Shown piece by piece: positions 1 through 8,464 of a DNA stretch of 10,529 nucleotides. Every line of letters starts with the position of its first letter. Positions within the stretch are counted from its first letter, which is position 1. The position numbers were made by a program, and so were the translations under genes. The stretch covers positions 1 to 10,529 of the forward strand of contig JBDTOI010000139.1 in NCBI GenBank assembly GCA_039933315.1. Direction: 5' to 3'. The DNA is from DASXRU01 sp039933315 (lineage in GTDB: Bacteria; Acidobacteriota; Blastocatellia; Pyrinomonadales; Pyrinomonadaceae). The notes under the pieces are model-generated. The model was not told the origin of the DNA, did no database searches, and was given only the letters and a program-made list of their open reading frames with translations.

Positions 1-194
1 GCTTTGCACAAAAACTCTTATTTCGTGTGCCTTCGTGTAGCTTAGTGTGCTTTCGGGGATCGTATGGCTCCGAATCCTAAGCATACGATCCACGAAATTA
101 CACGAAATCTCATAAACCAACACGAACCAATGCTCACCTTAGACGTTCACTACTGTTCGCTTCAAACCAGTCGGCGACTTTTTGCGCGAAGCAC
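1..194. repeat. Family A palindromic intergenic element, copy 1 (MITE-like)
   Basis: A non-coding element present again at 5370-5543; the core (about 21-172 here) is close to identical to the second copy. The left half carries the degenerate word TTCGTGT several times and the right half carries CACGAA-type words at exact 10-base spacing from base 91 (cacgaaatta, cacgaaatct, cataaaccaa, cacgaacc). The centre is a strong hairpin: ggatcgtatg at 57-66 pairs perfectly with catacgatcc at 82-91 around a 15-base loop, and the pairing extends outward with one mismatch (tttcg at 51-55). The ends look like imperfect terminal inverted repeats, gctttgcacaaaa at 1-13 and ttttgcgcgaagc at 180-192 (11 of 13 complementary). 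No ORF inside is convincing. It may extend left of the window. The MITE reading is inference; a structured intergenic repeat of unknown origin is equally possible. Confidence 0.75.
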
Positions 195-223
195 TCATTA
201 TTGCTTCTGAAAGTGAGATCGGA

Positions 224-1477
224 ATGAGTCATCCAGTAAACGAGCCTGACAGCGAGCGCCCACCCGCTACCTCGGATTTCGCCGCCATGCCGGAAGCGGA
301 AGCGCTTACGCCGCAGACTAAGATCGGTAAATTCAAGATCCCCACCGAGGTGCTGCGCGCCTACACGATGGTCTTCGCCCTGATTGCCATCTGGATTTAC
401 TTTCATTATTCCACCGACCAGATTTTCCTCGACCCGCGAAACTTTTCCAACCTGATGCGGCAGACTGCAGTGACGGGCGTGCTGGCGGTGGGCATGTTGA
501 TGGTGATCATCACCGGGCAGATCGATCTCTCGATTGGTTCCGTGGTCGGGCTGGCCGGCGGCATTGCGGCCATCGCGCAGGGTTGGCTCGGGTGGGGGTT
601 GGGGCCTTCGTTGGCTGCCGGAATTGCCGTCGGTATTGCTATCGGCGCCACCCAGGGCGCGCTGACGGCATACGTTAACATTCCGGCATTTATCGTTACG
701 CTGGGAGGATTGCTGGCGTGGCGCGGCGTGATTCTGGGTTTAAGCCGCGGGGAGACGATTCCCATACGATTGCAGGCGTTCAAGTCGATTGGACAAGACT
801 ATGTAGGGCCCCTGGTGGGATGGGTCGTTGCAGCCATCGCGGTGGCGGCCATTATCTGGCTTTCGCTGGCTCGCACCCGCACACGGAAGCGGCACGGGCT
901 GGCTGAACCAGGGTTGGGCCTGAGGCTATTGCGAATTCTTGGCCCCTCTTTGGTGGTAATAGGTTTTATCTACATGATGAACTCCTACGAGATTGCGCCG
1001 GGACGTTATGCCGGGATTCCTATTCCCGTGATCATCTTCCTGGCGATCGCGCTCGCCGGTGCCTTTCTAACTCAGAACACAACCTTTGGTCGCTATCTTT
1101 ATGCCATCGGCGGCAATCCCGACGCGGCCCGCCTGTCGGGAATTAATATTCGACGGCATCTTTTGGCTGTGTTTTGCATTATGGGCGCGCTCTCGGGAGT
1201 CGCGGCAATTATCTATACGGCGCGCGTCGGTAGCGCCTCGCCCGATGCCGGTCAACTGCTCGAGCTCGACGCGATTGCTGCCTGCGTGATCGGCGGCACA
1301 AGCCTGATGGGCGGACGCGGCACAGTGTTCGGAGCGATTCTGGGCGCTTTGATTATGGCCAGCCTGGATAACGGCATGTCGCTGAAAAATGTCGAGCCGT
1401 ACATGCAGAATATTATTAAAGGAGCGATCCTCGTCGCCGCGGTGGGTCTGGATATGGCGGGACGAAAACGGGGCTGA
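224..1477 (+). CDS. Sugar ABC transporter permease, XylH/RbsC family
   Basis: Inner-membrane permease subunit of a CUT2-type monosaccharide ABC importer. The 417-residue product (from the ATG at 224) has a hydrophilic N-terminus of about 45 residues, then a polytopic membrane domain. Family landmarks are TGQIDLSIGSVVGLAG (97-112), the cytoplasmic coupling-loop region GGNPDAARLSGIN (296-308), and AACVIGGTSLMGGRGTVFGA (352-371), all typical of BPD_transp_2 permeases. The length and the long hydrophilic linker around 215-235 resemble XylH more than the shorter RbsC. The frame is open back to a TTG at 182, but that part lies in the repeat element, so ATG 224, preceded by a weak GAGATCGGA, is preferred. 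Cognate ATPase and periplasmic binding-protein genes are not in the window and would be expected upstream. The sugar cannot be read from sequence; xylose is only the family-level guess. Confidence 0.93.
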   Translation: MSHPVNEPDSERPPATSDFAAMPEAEALTPQTKIGKFKIPTEVLRAYTMVFALIAIWIYFHYSTDQIFLDPRNFSNLMRQTAVTGVLAVGMLMVIITGQIDLSIGSVVGLAGGIAAIAQGWLGWGLGPSLAAGIAVGIAIGATQGALTAYVNIPAFIVTLGGLLAWRGVILGLSRGETIPIRLQAFKSIGQDYVGPLVGWVVAAIAVAAIIWLSLARTRTRKRHGLAEPGLGLRLLRILGPSLVVIGFIYMMNSYEIAPGRYAGIPIPVIIFLAIALAGAFLTQNTTFGRYLYAIGGNPDAARLSGINIRRHLLAVFCIMGALSGVAAIIYTARVGSASPDAGQLLELDAIAACVIGGTSLMGGRGTVFGAILGALIMASLDNGMSLKNVEPYMQNIIKGAILVAAVGLDMAGRKRG

Positions 1478-1486
1478 TAAGAACGA

Positions 1487-1630
1487 GCCACAATAAACAC
1501 GGATTCACACAGATACATGGAGGCAGCAAAAATAGATTTGGTCAGCAGAATAACGAAAACTTGCGCGAGCAGCTCTTCTTTACGTTTCCCTCTTATATCT
1601 AATCCGTGTCAATCCGTGTTCATCTGTGGC
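1487..1630. repeat. Family B imperfect inverted repeat with 10-bp-period words
   Basis: The intergenic region after the permease stop begins with gccacaataaacacggattc and onward (1487-1514). It ends with the near reverse complement at about 1602-1630, where the words aatccgtgtc, aatccgtgtt and catctgtggc follow each other at exact 10-base steps (1601-1630). The two arms match at roughly 24 of 29 positions, so the segment can fold with a loop of about 87 bases that shows no coding potential. The words differ from family A but share the CGTG/CACG core and the 10-base period. Similar ATCCGTG/ATCTGTGG intergenic repeats occur in several environmental phyla, to my recollection. Function unknown. 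Confidence 0.65.
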
Positions 1631-1648
1631 TGGAATCATTTCCGGTAT

Positions 1649-1685
1649 TCATCTGTCTATCTTGTGAATCTTGTTAATCCTGTCG
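1649..1685. repeat. Family C short degenerate tandem repeat
   Basis: Directly upstream of the GH57 gene the sequence runs through tcatctgtcta, tcttgtgaa, tcttgttaa and tcctgtcg, a degenerate 9-base tandem pattern ending about 10 bases before the ATG. It resembles the right arm of family B in word structure (TCTGTG/TCTTGTG), although no inverted partner is visible. It occupies the place where a promoter or ribosome-binding region of the next gene should be, so it may influence that gene. This is a pattern observation with no known function. Confidence 0.45.
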
Positions 1686-1695
1686 AAGAGCTTTG

Positions 1696-3240
1696 ATGAC
1701 CGCCCTAATCATCCACGGGCACTTCTATCAACCGCCGCGCGAGAACCCCTGGACGGGTGCGATCGATCCGGAACCCAGCGCAGCGCCTTTCCATGATTGG
1801 AACGAGCGCGTTCACGCTGAGTGCTACCAACCCAATAGCGCCGCCCTAATTCTGGATGAAAAGTCCGGGCAGGAACTGATCGTTAATAACTACGCCAACG
1901 TTAGCTTCGACTTTGGTCCTACCTTGCTTTGGTGGCTGGAGCGCCAGCATCCCGAAACTTACGCGAGCATCCTTGCCGCTGATGCGCAGAGCCTGGAAAG
2001 GCACGGCGGCCATGGCAACGCTATCGCGCAGGCTTACAATCATGCGATCCTTCCGCTCTGCAACGAGCGGGACAGGCGCACACAGGTGCTTTGGGGCCTG
2101 GCCGATTTCCGTCATCGATTCGGGCGGGAGTCAGAGTCCATTTGGCTGCCGGAAACGGCCTGCAATGACGACGTCCTGGATTTGCTCATCGATGAGCGAT
2201 TGCGATTTGTAATCCTGGCGCCGTTACAGGCAAAGCGGATCCGTTCCGGCGAGTCGGCTGACTGGCAGAGCATACCTGCCGGCTCGGTAGATACCAGTGT
2301 TCCTTATCGCTGCCTTCACCGCGACGGTTCGGGTCGTTCAATAGCAGTGTTCTTTTATGATCAGCGGATCTCTCATGCTATCGCTTTTGAGCGGGCGTTA
2401 ACTTCAAGCCGGGCGCTGGTAGATCAGTTTGCGCAGCAGCGAGGGGGTGCAGGCTCGCTCGTGAATGTGGCAACTGACGGCGAAAGCTACGGTCATCATC
2501 ATAAGTTTGGCGATCTCTGCCTGGCCCACGCCCTTGAAATAGAAGCGCCGGCGCGTGGGCTGTCGTTAACCAACTACGGTGAGTATTTGCAGCAGCACCT
2601 GCTGATGATGGAAGTCGAAATAGATAGTGGTGATGATGGCGAAGGCAGTTCCTGGAGTTGCGTGCATGGGGTCAGCCGCTGGCTGCGTGATTGTGGTTGC
2701 CACACCGGAGGTGAATCCGGCTGGAACCAGGCGTGGCGCCAGCCTCTTAGAGAAGCACTCGATTATTTGCGCGATGAAGCAGCCAGCGCGTTCGAGGCCA
2801 CACGCGGAGAATTGTTTCGCGACCCGTGGGCGGCGCGGGATGAAGCTATCACTCTGGTGCTCGATCAAATGAAATCGCGCGAAGAGTTTCTGGCGCGCCA
2901 CGCCCCCCGGGAGCTCAATCGTGAAGAAGAGCAGCGGGCGTTGCTGTTTCTTGAAGCCCAGCGTCACACGCTTTTGATGTATACGAGCTGTGGCTGGTTC
3001 TTTAATGACATCTCCGGGATCGAGCCAGTACAGATACTGAAGTATGCCTGCCGCGCCATTGAAATTATGGTCCAACTGGGTTTCCCCTTGCCACGCGGAC
3101 GATTCCTGGAGATTCTGCGGAAAGCAAAAAGCAATCGGCCGGAGATGGGAACCGGCGCCGACATTTACGAGCGCCTGGTCGAACCCACTAATCCCTCCGC
3201 AATTGATGTAACGCAAACTGTTAGTTTGCGCGCCGGCTAA
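1696..3240 (+). CDS. GH57 family glycoside hydrolase with DUF3536, C-terminally truncated
   Basis: A 514-residue cytoplasmic-looking protein with no signal peptide. The GH57 N-terminal domain begins immediately with the strand-one motif HGHFYQPPRENPW (7-19). The putative nucleophile is E153 in IWLPETACND and the putative acid/base is D261 in ATDGESYGHH. From about 318 it becomes DUF3536, with SSWSCVHGVSRW, CGCHTGG, GWNQAWRQPLR, DPWAARD and LLMYTSCGWFFNDISGIE. GH57 enzymes act on alpha-glucans, and adjacent glgB supports a glycogen role; the reaction is not certain. GH57-DUF3536 proteins are, from memory, usually around 800 residues. Here similarity stops near IYERLVEP (490-497), and residues 505-512 (VTQTVSLR) are encoded by the left arm of a REP-like palindrome, with the TAA inside that element. 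About 300 C-terminal residues therefore seem lost. The ATG at 1696 is preferred to the overlapping TTG at 1693; GAAGAG upstream is a weak ribosome site. Confidence 0.85.
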   Translation: MTALIIHGHFYQPPRENPWTGAIDPEPSAAPFHDWNERVHAECYQPNSAALILDEKSGQELIVNNYANVSFDFGPTLLWWLERQHPETYASILAADAQSLERHGGHGNAIAQAYNHAILPLCNERDRRTQVLWGLADFRHRFGRESESIWLPETACNDDVLDLLIDERLRFVILAPLQAKRIRSGESADWQSIPAGSVDTSVPYRCLHRDGSGRSIAVFFYDQRISHAIAFERALTSSRALVDQFAQQRGGAGSLVNVATDGESYGHHHKFGDLCLAHALEIEAPARGLSLTNYGEYLQQHLLMMEVEIDSGDDGEGSSWSCVHGVSRWLRDCGCHTGGESGWNQAWRQPLREALDYLRDEAASAFEATRGELFRDPWAARDEAITLVLDQMKSREEFLARHAPRELNREEEQRALLFLEAQRHTLLMYTSCGWFFNDISGIEPVQILKYACRAIEIMVQLGFPLPRGRFLEILRKAKSNRPEMGTGADIYERLVEPTNPSAIDVTQTVSLRAG

Positions 3241-3290
3241 GGCTTGCGTGAGATGGAGACGATGGCCGCAAACTAACAGTTTGCGTTACA
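3207..3290. repeat. Inverted pair of REP-like palindromes (GTAA type)
   Basis: Two 24-base arms, 3207-3230 and 3267-3290, are perfect reverse complements separated by 36 bases. Each arm is itself a hairpin: cgcaaact (3212-3219), a three-base loop gtt, then agtttgcg (3223-3230), preceded by the tetranucleotide GTAA. A tetranucleotide GTAR next to a short palindrome, arranged as an inverted pair, is the layout of REP/BIME elements mobilised by RAYT (Y1-type) transposases. No such transposase gene is in the window. The left arm is translated as the end of the GH57 protein, and the right arm ends 4 bases before the glgB ATG. It could act as a transcription attenuator or RNA stabiliser between the two genes. 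Confidence 0.85.
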
Positions 3291-3294
3291 GCGC

Positions 3295-5328
<2,034 letters not shown>

Positions 5329-5369
5329 ATCAATCGTTTTGGACGAGAGGTGCTCAGTCCCGCTTCCAG

Positions 5370-5543
5370 AGACGTCCTTTTCGTGTGCCTTCGTGTTAGC
5401 TTTAGTGTGCTTTAGTGGATCGTATGGCTGCGAATCATAGGCGCACGATCCACGAAATTACACGAAATCTCACGAACCAACACGAACCAATGCTGACCTT
5501 AGACGTTCACTGCTGTCCGCTTCAAACCAGTTTTGTGCAAAGC
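5370..5543. repeat. Family A palindromic intergenic element, copy 2
   Basis: Direct-orientation second copy of the element at 1-194; the core 5379-5530 aligns along its whole length with few changes. The central hairpin is kept in its basal part: gtggatcgt (5415-5423) pairs with acgatccac (5445-5453). The CACGAA words again step by 10 bases from 5451. The right end is ttttgtgcaaagc (5531-5543), which is the exact reverse complement of the first 13 bases of the window, that is, of the left end of copy 1. The left end of this copy shows no such terminal repeat. It fills the space between glgB and the convergent protease gene, ending 3 bases before that gene's stop codon, and could serve as a bidirectional terminator. 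Confidence 0.75.
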
Positions 5544-5546
5544 CTA

Positions 5547-5981
5547 TCAGTACGAAGTAACGCCATGGCGGTACTGCTGAGGGACGTATTGCAAGCATTT
5601 CAAATCCATGTGCTTGATGGGAACCAGCCGGTGACCAAGTATGTCAACCGCGGCCTGACTTTGCTGCAGCACAATGTGACCAATCAGCGGCTCGTACTCC
5701 CCCTCTTGAGGTTTCATTTCAACAAACGATACTTCGCTGTGGATTGCGGGGAATCCTTCTATCTGAATCCGGACCGGCCCACAAACTTCGCCCGTTAGAA
5801 TCTCCTGGGTCGCAGTTTCCAACTGAATTGTCCTGGTTGACTCCAGGGCCCCTAACTTATCTTTCCAGCCGGTTGGCAGGACCATATGCGAGGCGCCGGT
5901 ATCGACCAGGGCATCGCACCTTAGGCTTTTGGAAGCATCGTGAGTGTTTTCTATCGTGACTGAAGCAACAATTCTGCCCAT
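5547..5981 (-). CDS. Retropepsin-like (clan AA) aspartic protease
   Basis: A 144-residue protein with a single aspartic-protease half: the catalytic motif ALVDTGASHMVLP (D27-T28-G29 from the chosen start) and the downstream hydrophobic-glycine motif PLIGHIVL (about 98-105), followed by AVDILGHRLVP. One DTG per chain implies an obligate homodimer, as in retropepsins. Small bacterial proteins of this type exist as stand-alone genes with mostly unknown substrates. No signal peptide or membrane segment is visible, so it is probably cytoplasmic. The frame stays open upstream to 6044, but the ATG at 5981 is preferred: it has a purine-rich AGAGAA next to it and begins at the usual family start (MGRIVASVTIEN). 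The last 18 or so residues beyond the fold are not conserved in any way I recognise. It is convergent with glgB and divergent from the next gene. Confidence 0.8.
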   Translation of the reverse strand: MGRIVASVTIENTHDASKSLRCDALVDTGASHMVLPTGWKDKLGALESTRTIQLETATQEILTGEVCGPVRIQIEGFPAIHSEVSFVEMKPQEGEYEPLIGHIVLQQSQAAVDILGHRLVPIKHMDLKCLQYVPQQYRHGVTSY

Positions 5982-6175
5982 TTCTCTGATCTTCCCCAGG
6001 CGCGACCATACACCGCGCTGGAAGCGGCTGCTAACCCTGGACACTCCTGGGTAGACGAGCTTTCATAAAAGGTCCTTTGCTACGCGTCGGGCCCCTCATG
6101 CCATGACGTAGTCCGCTAGTTCTTATCCGCGAGTTGGCTATCGCTTGAAAGTGTTCATCGTGTATCTTCGCCAGA

Positions 6176-7294
6176 ATGATCAACTGGGCCGATATTCGCC
6201 AACAATTCCTTGTCACTGAAACCGTCAGCTATCTGAACAGTGCCGCGGCAGGTCCGGTGTCGCGATCCGCATGCCGGGCCGCCTCCAACTACTACGAAAC
6301 GATGATGGCGGACGGTGACGTGCACTGGACGCGTTGGCTGGCTGAGCGCGAGGCTGTTAGAAAACGAGTGGCAGCGTTAATTAATGCCGAGCCGGATGAG
6401 ATCGCTTTTACCACCAACACGTCCTCCGGCATGAACGTGATCATCGATGCGCTTGAGGGAAGTGGCAAAGTCATCTCCTGTGACCTGGAATTTCCGGTCA
6501 CGACAATTCCCTGGATGCACCGCGGCATCGAAGTCCAATTAGTTAAGTCTGTAAATGGTGAGCTGAGGATTGACGATGTGCGCCAGGCGATGAACGACGC
6601 CACGGGCGTGATTTCGGTCAGTCATGTGCAGTTCTCCAATGGCTTTCGTATCGATCTAGAGGAACTGGGGGCCGCAAAAGGCAATCTGGCGCTGGTGGTG
6701 AATGCCAGTCAATCGGCGGGCGCTTTTGAGATTGACGTGAAACGCATGCGGATTGACGCGCTCTGCACCACCGGGCACAAATGGCTCTGCGCAGGCTATG
6801 GTTCGGGGTTTGTTTACCTGAGCCGCGACTTACAGGAGCGATCGCGACCGCGCAACATCGGGTGGCTAAGCGTCATCGAACCATTCGCGATGCGTAACGA
6901 TACGATCAACCTCCGCAACGATGCGGCTGCCCGGGTCGAGCTGGGCTGCCCCACATTCGCCGGAATCTTTTCGCTGGGGGCGGCGGTAGATCTTTTGGCA
7001 GGCGTGGGGATGCCAGAGGTGCAATCACGAGCTCTGGAACTGAACAAGGTACTGACAGCAAGGTTGGAGGAAGCCGGCTGGAAGGTGGTGTCGCCAATCC
7101 GAAATGAAAAGATGCGGTCGGCCGAGACGCTGGTGGCCATGGAAAGTCCGAAACGCGTGGTGGTTCAGCTTCTGCGCCGGAATGTGATCGTCACCGAGAA
7201 GCCGGAGGGAATTCGCGTGGCCACTCATTTCTTCAATAATGAAGACGACATCGACAGCTTGATTGAAGCGCTGAATGAAACCCGGAATCTGTAG
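6176..7294 (+). CDS. Class V aminotransferase-fold PLP enzyme
   Basis: A 372-residue fold-type I PLP enzyme of the aminotransferase class V / cysteine desulfurase superfamily. It starts with a SYLNSAAAGPVS motif (18-30) typical of the family. The cofactor lysine is K202 in TTGHKWLCAGYGSGF, and the small-domain entry is GCPTFAGIFSLGAAV. The catalytic cysteine loop of SufS/NifS-type desulfurases is not evident near 330-345, so a desulfurase role is unlikely; substrate and reaction are unknown. The position normally held by the Asp that bonds the PLP pyridine nitrogen (VDGxQ) reads VNASQ, giving N176. No clear Shine-Dalgarno precedes the ATG at 6176. The stop codon TAG is the TAG of the GTAG that heads the following REP palindrome. 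The neighbours are functionally unrelated, and no partner gene suggests a pathway. Confidence 0.85.
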   Translation: MINWADIRQQFLVTETVSYLNSAAAGPVSRSACRAASNYYETMMADGDVHWTRWLAEREAVRKRVAALINAEPDEIAFTTNTSSGMNVIIDALEGSGKVISCDLEFPVTTIPWMHRGIEVQLVKSVNGELRIDDVRQAMNDATGVISVSHVQFSNGFRIDLEELGAAKGNLALVVNASQSAGAFEIDVKRMRIDALCTTGHKWLCAGYGSGFVYLSRDLQERSRPRNIGWLSVIEPFAMRNDTINLRNDAAARVELGCPTFAGIFSLGAAVDLLAGVGMPEVQSRALELNKVLTARLEEAGWKVVSPIRNEKMRSAETLVAMESPKRVVVQLLRRNVIVTEKPEGIRVATHFFNNEDDIDSLIEALNETRNL

Positions 7295-7373
7295 GGGCGG
7301 CACTCCGTGGCCGCCCCTCGTTTTGAGTGTGAAGCCGCGTTAGCTAAAGAGGGGCGGCCACGGAGTGCCGCCC
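7292..7373. repeat. Inverted pair of REP-like palindromes (GTAG type)
   Basis: Arms at 7295-7319 and 7349-7373 are perfect 25-base reverse complements separated by 29 bases. Each arm folds alone: ggggcggc (7294-7301) pairs with gccgcccc (7310-7317). The left arm is headed by GTAG (7291-7294) and the right arm, read on the minus strand, by GTAC. The element lies between convergent genes, 10 bases from the LysR stop codon. It is well placed to act as a bidirectional terminator, although no U-tract follows. Same family as the element at 10480: the arms agree at 22 of 25 positions, and one difference keeps a stem pair (G-C versus U-G). Confidence 0.88.
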
Positions 7374-7383
7374 GTACGATCTT

Positions 7384-8340
7384 TCAGCGCGAGCCTCTGG
7401 CGGCTTTCTTCCGCGGTTTCTGTTTCCCGCGCTTAGGTGTTGCAGGAGCCGCCTTGCTGAAATGCTCGCGGCATAACTTAAGAAACGCCTTGCTGATCGG
7501 CGACTCGTATCCGCCCACCAGGCGCGCCAGTCCCATTTCCCAATTGATCTGAGCGCCTTCGATCCACCAGGATACGAGTTTGCCGGCCGCAATTTCCTCA
7601 TGCGCTGACTGCAGGGGAACGATTCCCACTCCCATATCCGCTTCCACCATTCGTTTGATAGCAGCCAGGCGGCTCAACTCCATCCCGATTGTCAGCGACA
7701 CTCCTGCTTGCGCAAAAAAGTTATCGATTAAGCGTCGCGTATTGCCGCCGCGTTCGCCCAGAATTAGTTTTTCGCCCGCAAGTTCATAGGCACTCACGAC
7801 TCTTTGCTTCGCCAGTTTATGACCCGGAGAAGCGATGGCGACCAGTTCATCCTTGCTGAGCTTTTCGGTCTGTATGCCACGCGCTTCCACGGGAAGGGAA
7901 ACGAACGCCAGATCGAGCTCGCCGGCCAGAATCTGTTGCACCAGCGCTTCGCTCGTGCCGGAAGTGACAGATATCTCGGCCCCGGGATGAAGGGCTTTGA
8001 TCTGTTTTAGTAGCAGCGGCAACTGGTCAGTGTTAACCATGGCAGAGGCGCTGCCGATACGTAATCGTCCCCGCTCGGCCCCGGCCAACGCACCTATCTC
8101 TTCGACGGCGGCGTCATGCTCACGCAGGATGGCCCGCGCCCGGTCCAGCAATTTTTCTCCTGCCTCCGTCAGCATCACGCGACGCGGTGCGCGCACGAAA
8201 ACTCGCGCGTCCAGCTCCCGCTCCAATTGTCGAATTTGCATGCTGATGGCCGCCTGGGTCACATGGACCCGCAGCGCGCCCGCCGTGAAGGTGCCCAATT
8301 CGGCAATGGCTACAAAGGCTTTCAGTTGTCTGATTTCCAT
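7384..8340 (-). CDS. LysR-type transcriptional regulator
   Basis: A 318-residue LTTR. The N-terminal winged helix-turn-helix covers residues 1-60 (MEIRQLKAFVAIAELGTFT, then a recognition helix around VTQAAISMQIRQLE at 27-40). A linker helix follows, then a periplasmic-binding-protein-like effector domain from about 91 (GRLRIGSAS) to about 295. The C-terminus adds a basic tail rich in Lys and Arg (about 300-318). The ATG at 8340 is well supported: GAGGG sits 8 bases upstream on the minus strand. The gene is divergent from the amino-sugar kinase and murQ, with 124 bases between the starts. Since many LTTRs control the divergent gene, it may regulate this module, possibly with an amino sugar or its phosphate as effector; that is inference. 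The distal end meets a REP pair. Confidence 0.95.
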   Translation of the reverse strand: MEIRQLKAFVAIAELGTFTAGALRVHVTQAAISMQIRQLERELDARVFVRAPRRVMLTEAGEKLLDRARAILREHDAAVEEIGALAGAERGRLRIGSASAMVNTDQLPLLLKQIKALHPGAEISVTSGTSEALVQQILAGELDLAFVSLPVEARGIQTEKLSKDELVAIASPGHKLAKQRVVSAYELAGEKLILGERGGNTRRLIDNFFAQAGVSLTIGMELSRLAAIKRMVEADMGVGIVPLQSAHEEIAAGKLVSWWIEGAQINWEMGLARLVGGYESPISKAFLKLCREHFSKAAPATPKRGKQKPRKKAARGSR

Positions 8341-8464
8341 TTTTGGCCCTCTATTAGCAACGATTGTTACGCAGATAAGATCTTTTAGTTTCCATTATAG
8401 ATTGCTTGGCAATAGGATTGGTAGCAATCGCACACGGAAGAGGCGGTTCGCTGCCCGCATTCAG
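8341..8464. promoter_or_regulatory. Divergent intergenic region with candidate LysR operator sites
   Basis: The region between the LysR and kinase starts contains three short dyads built from related words. ATTGC-TTG-GCAAT at 8401-8413 is a perfect 5+5 dyad, GATTG-GTAG-CAATC at 8416-8429 is perfect, and GCAAC-GATT-GTTAC at 8357-8370 is imperfect. LysR-type proteins bind short interrupted dyads in such divergent regions. A TATAGA at 8396-8401 could be a -10 box for the kinase, overlapping the first dyad, although no good -35 box is seen. The GAGGG serving the LysR gene is at the left edge. All sites are predictions by eye. Confidence 0.4.

Noticed and set aside
91..129. Short-period CACGAA repeats as a possible CRISPR array
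   Set aside because: The period is only 10 bases, with degenerate words and no unique spacers; it is not a CRISPR.
182..223. Upstream TTG start extending the permease by 14 residues
   Set aside because: The extension overlaps the end of the family A repeat and has no ribosome site; the ATG at 224 is more plausible.
2566..3216. Long open frame antisense to the GH57 gene (216 residues)
   Set aside because: No domain or start signal; it mirrors conserved DUF3536 coding sequence on the plus strand.
5341..5381. Possible rho-independent terminator for glgB (ggacg, 27-base loop, cgtcc, then four T)
   Set aside because: The stem is only 5 bp with a long loop; the adjacent repeat hairpin is a better candidate for transcript end formation.
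5982..6175. Promoter search between the protease and PLP-enzyme genes
   Set aside because: TTGAAA near 6145 has no properly spaced -10 partner; I could not support a promoter or any other element in this divergent gap.
6176..7294. Cysteine desulfurase (SufS/NifS) identity for the class V enzyme
   Set aside because: The C-terminal catalytic cysteine loop is not apparent and no Fe-S assembly genes are adjacent.
7997..8464. Long N-terminal extension of the amino-sugar kinase frame
   Set aside because: It runs antisense through the well-supported LysR gene and encodes low-complexity Arg/Ser-rich sequence; the kinase fold begins after 8465.
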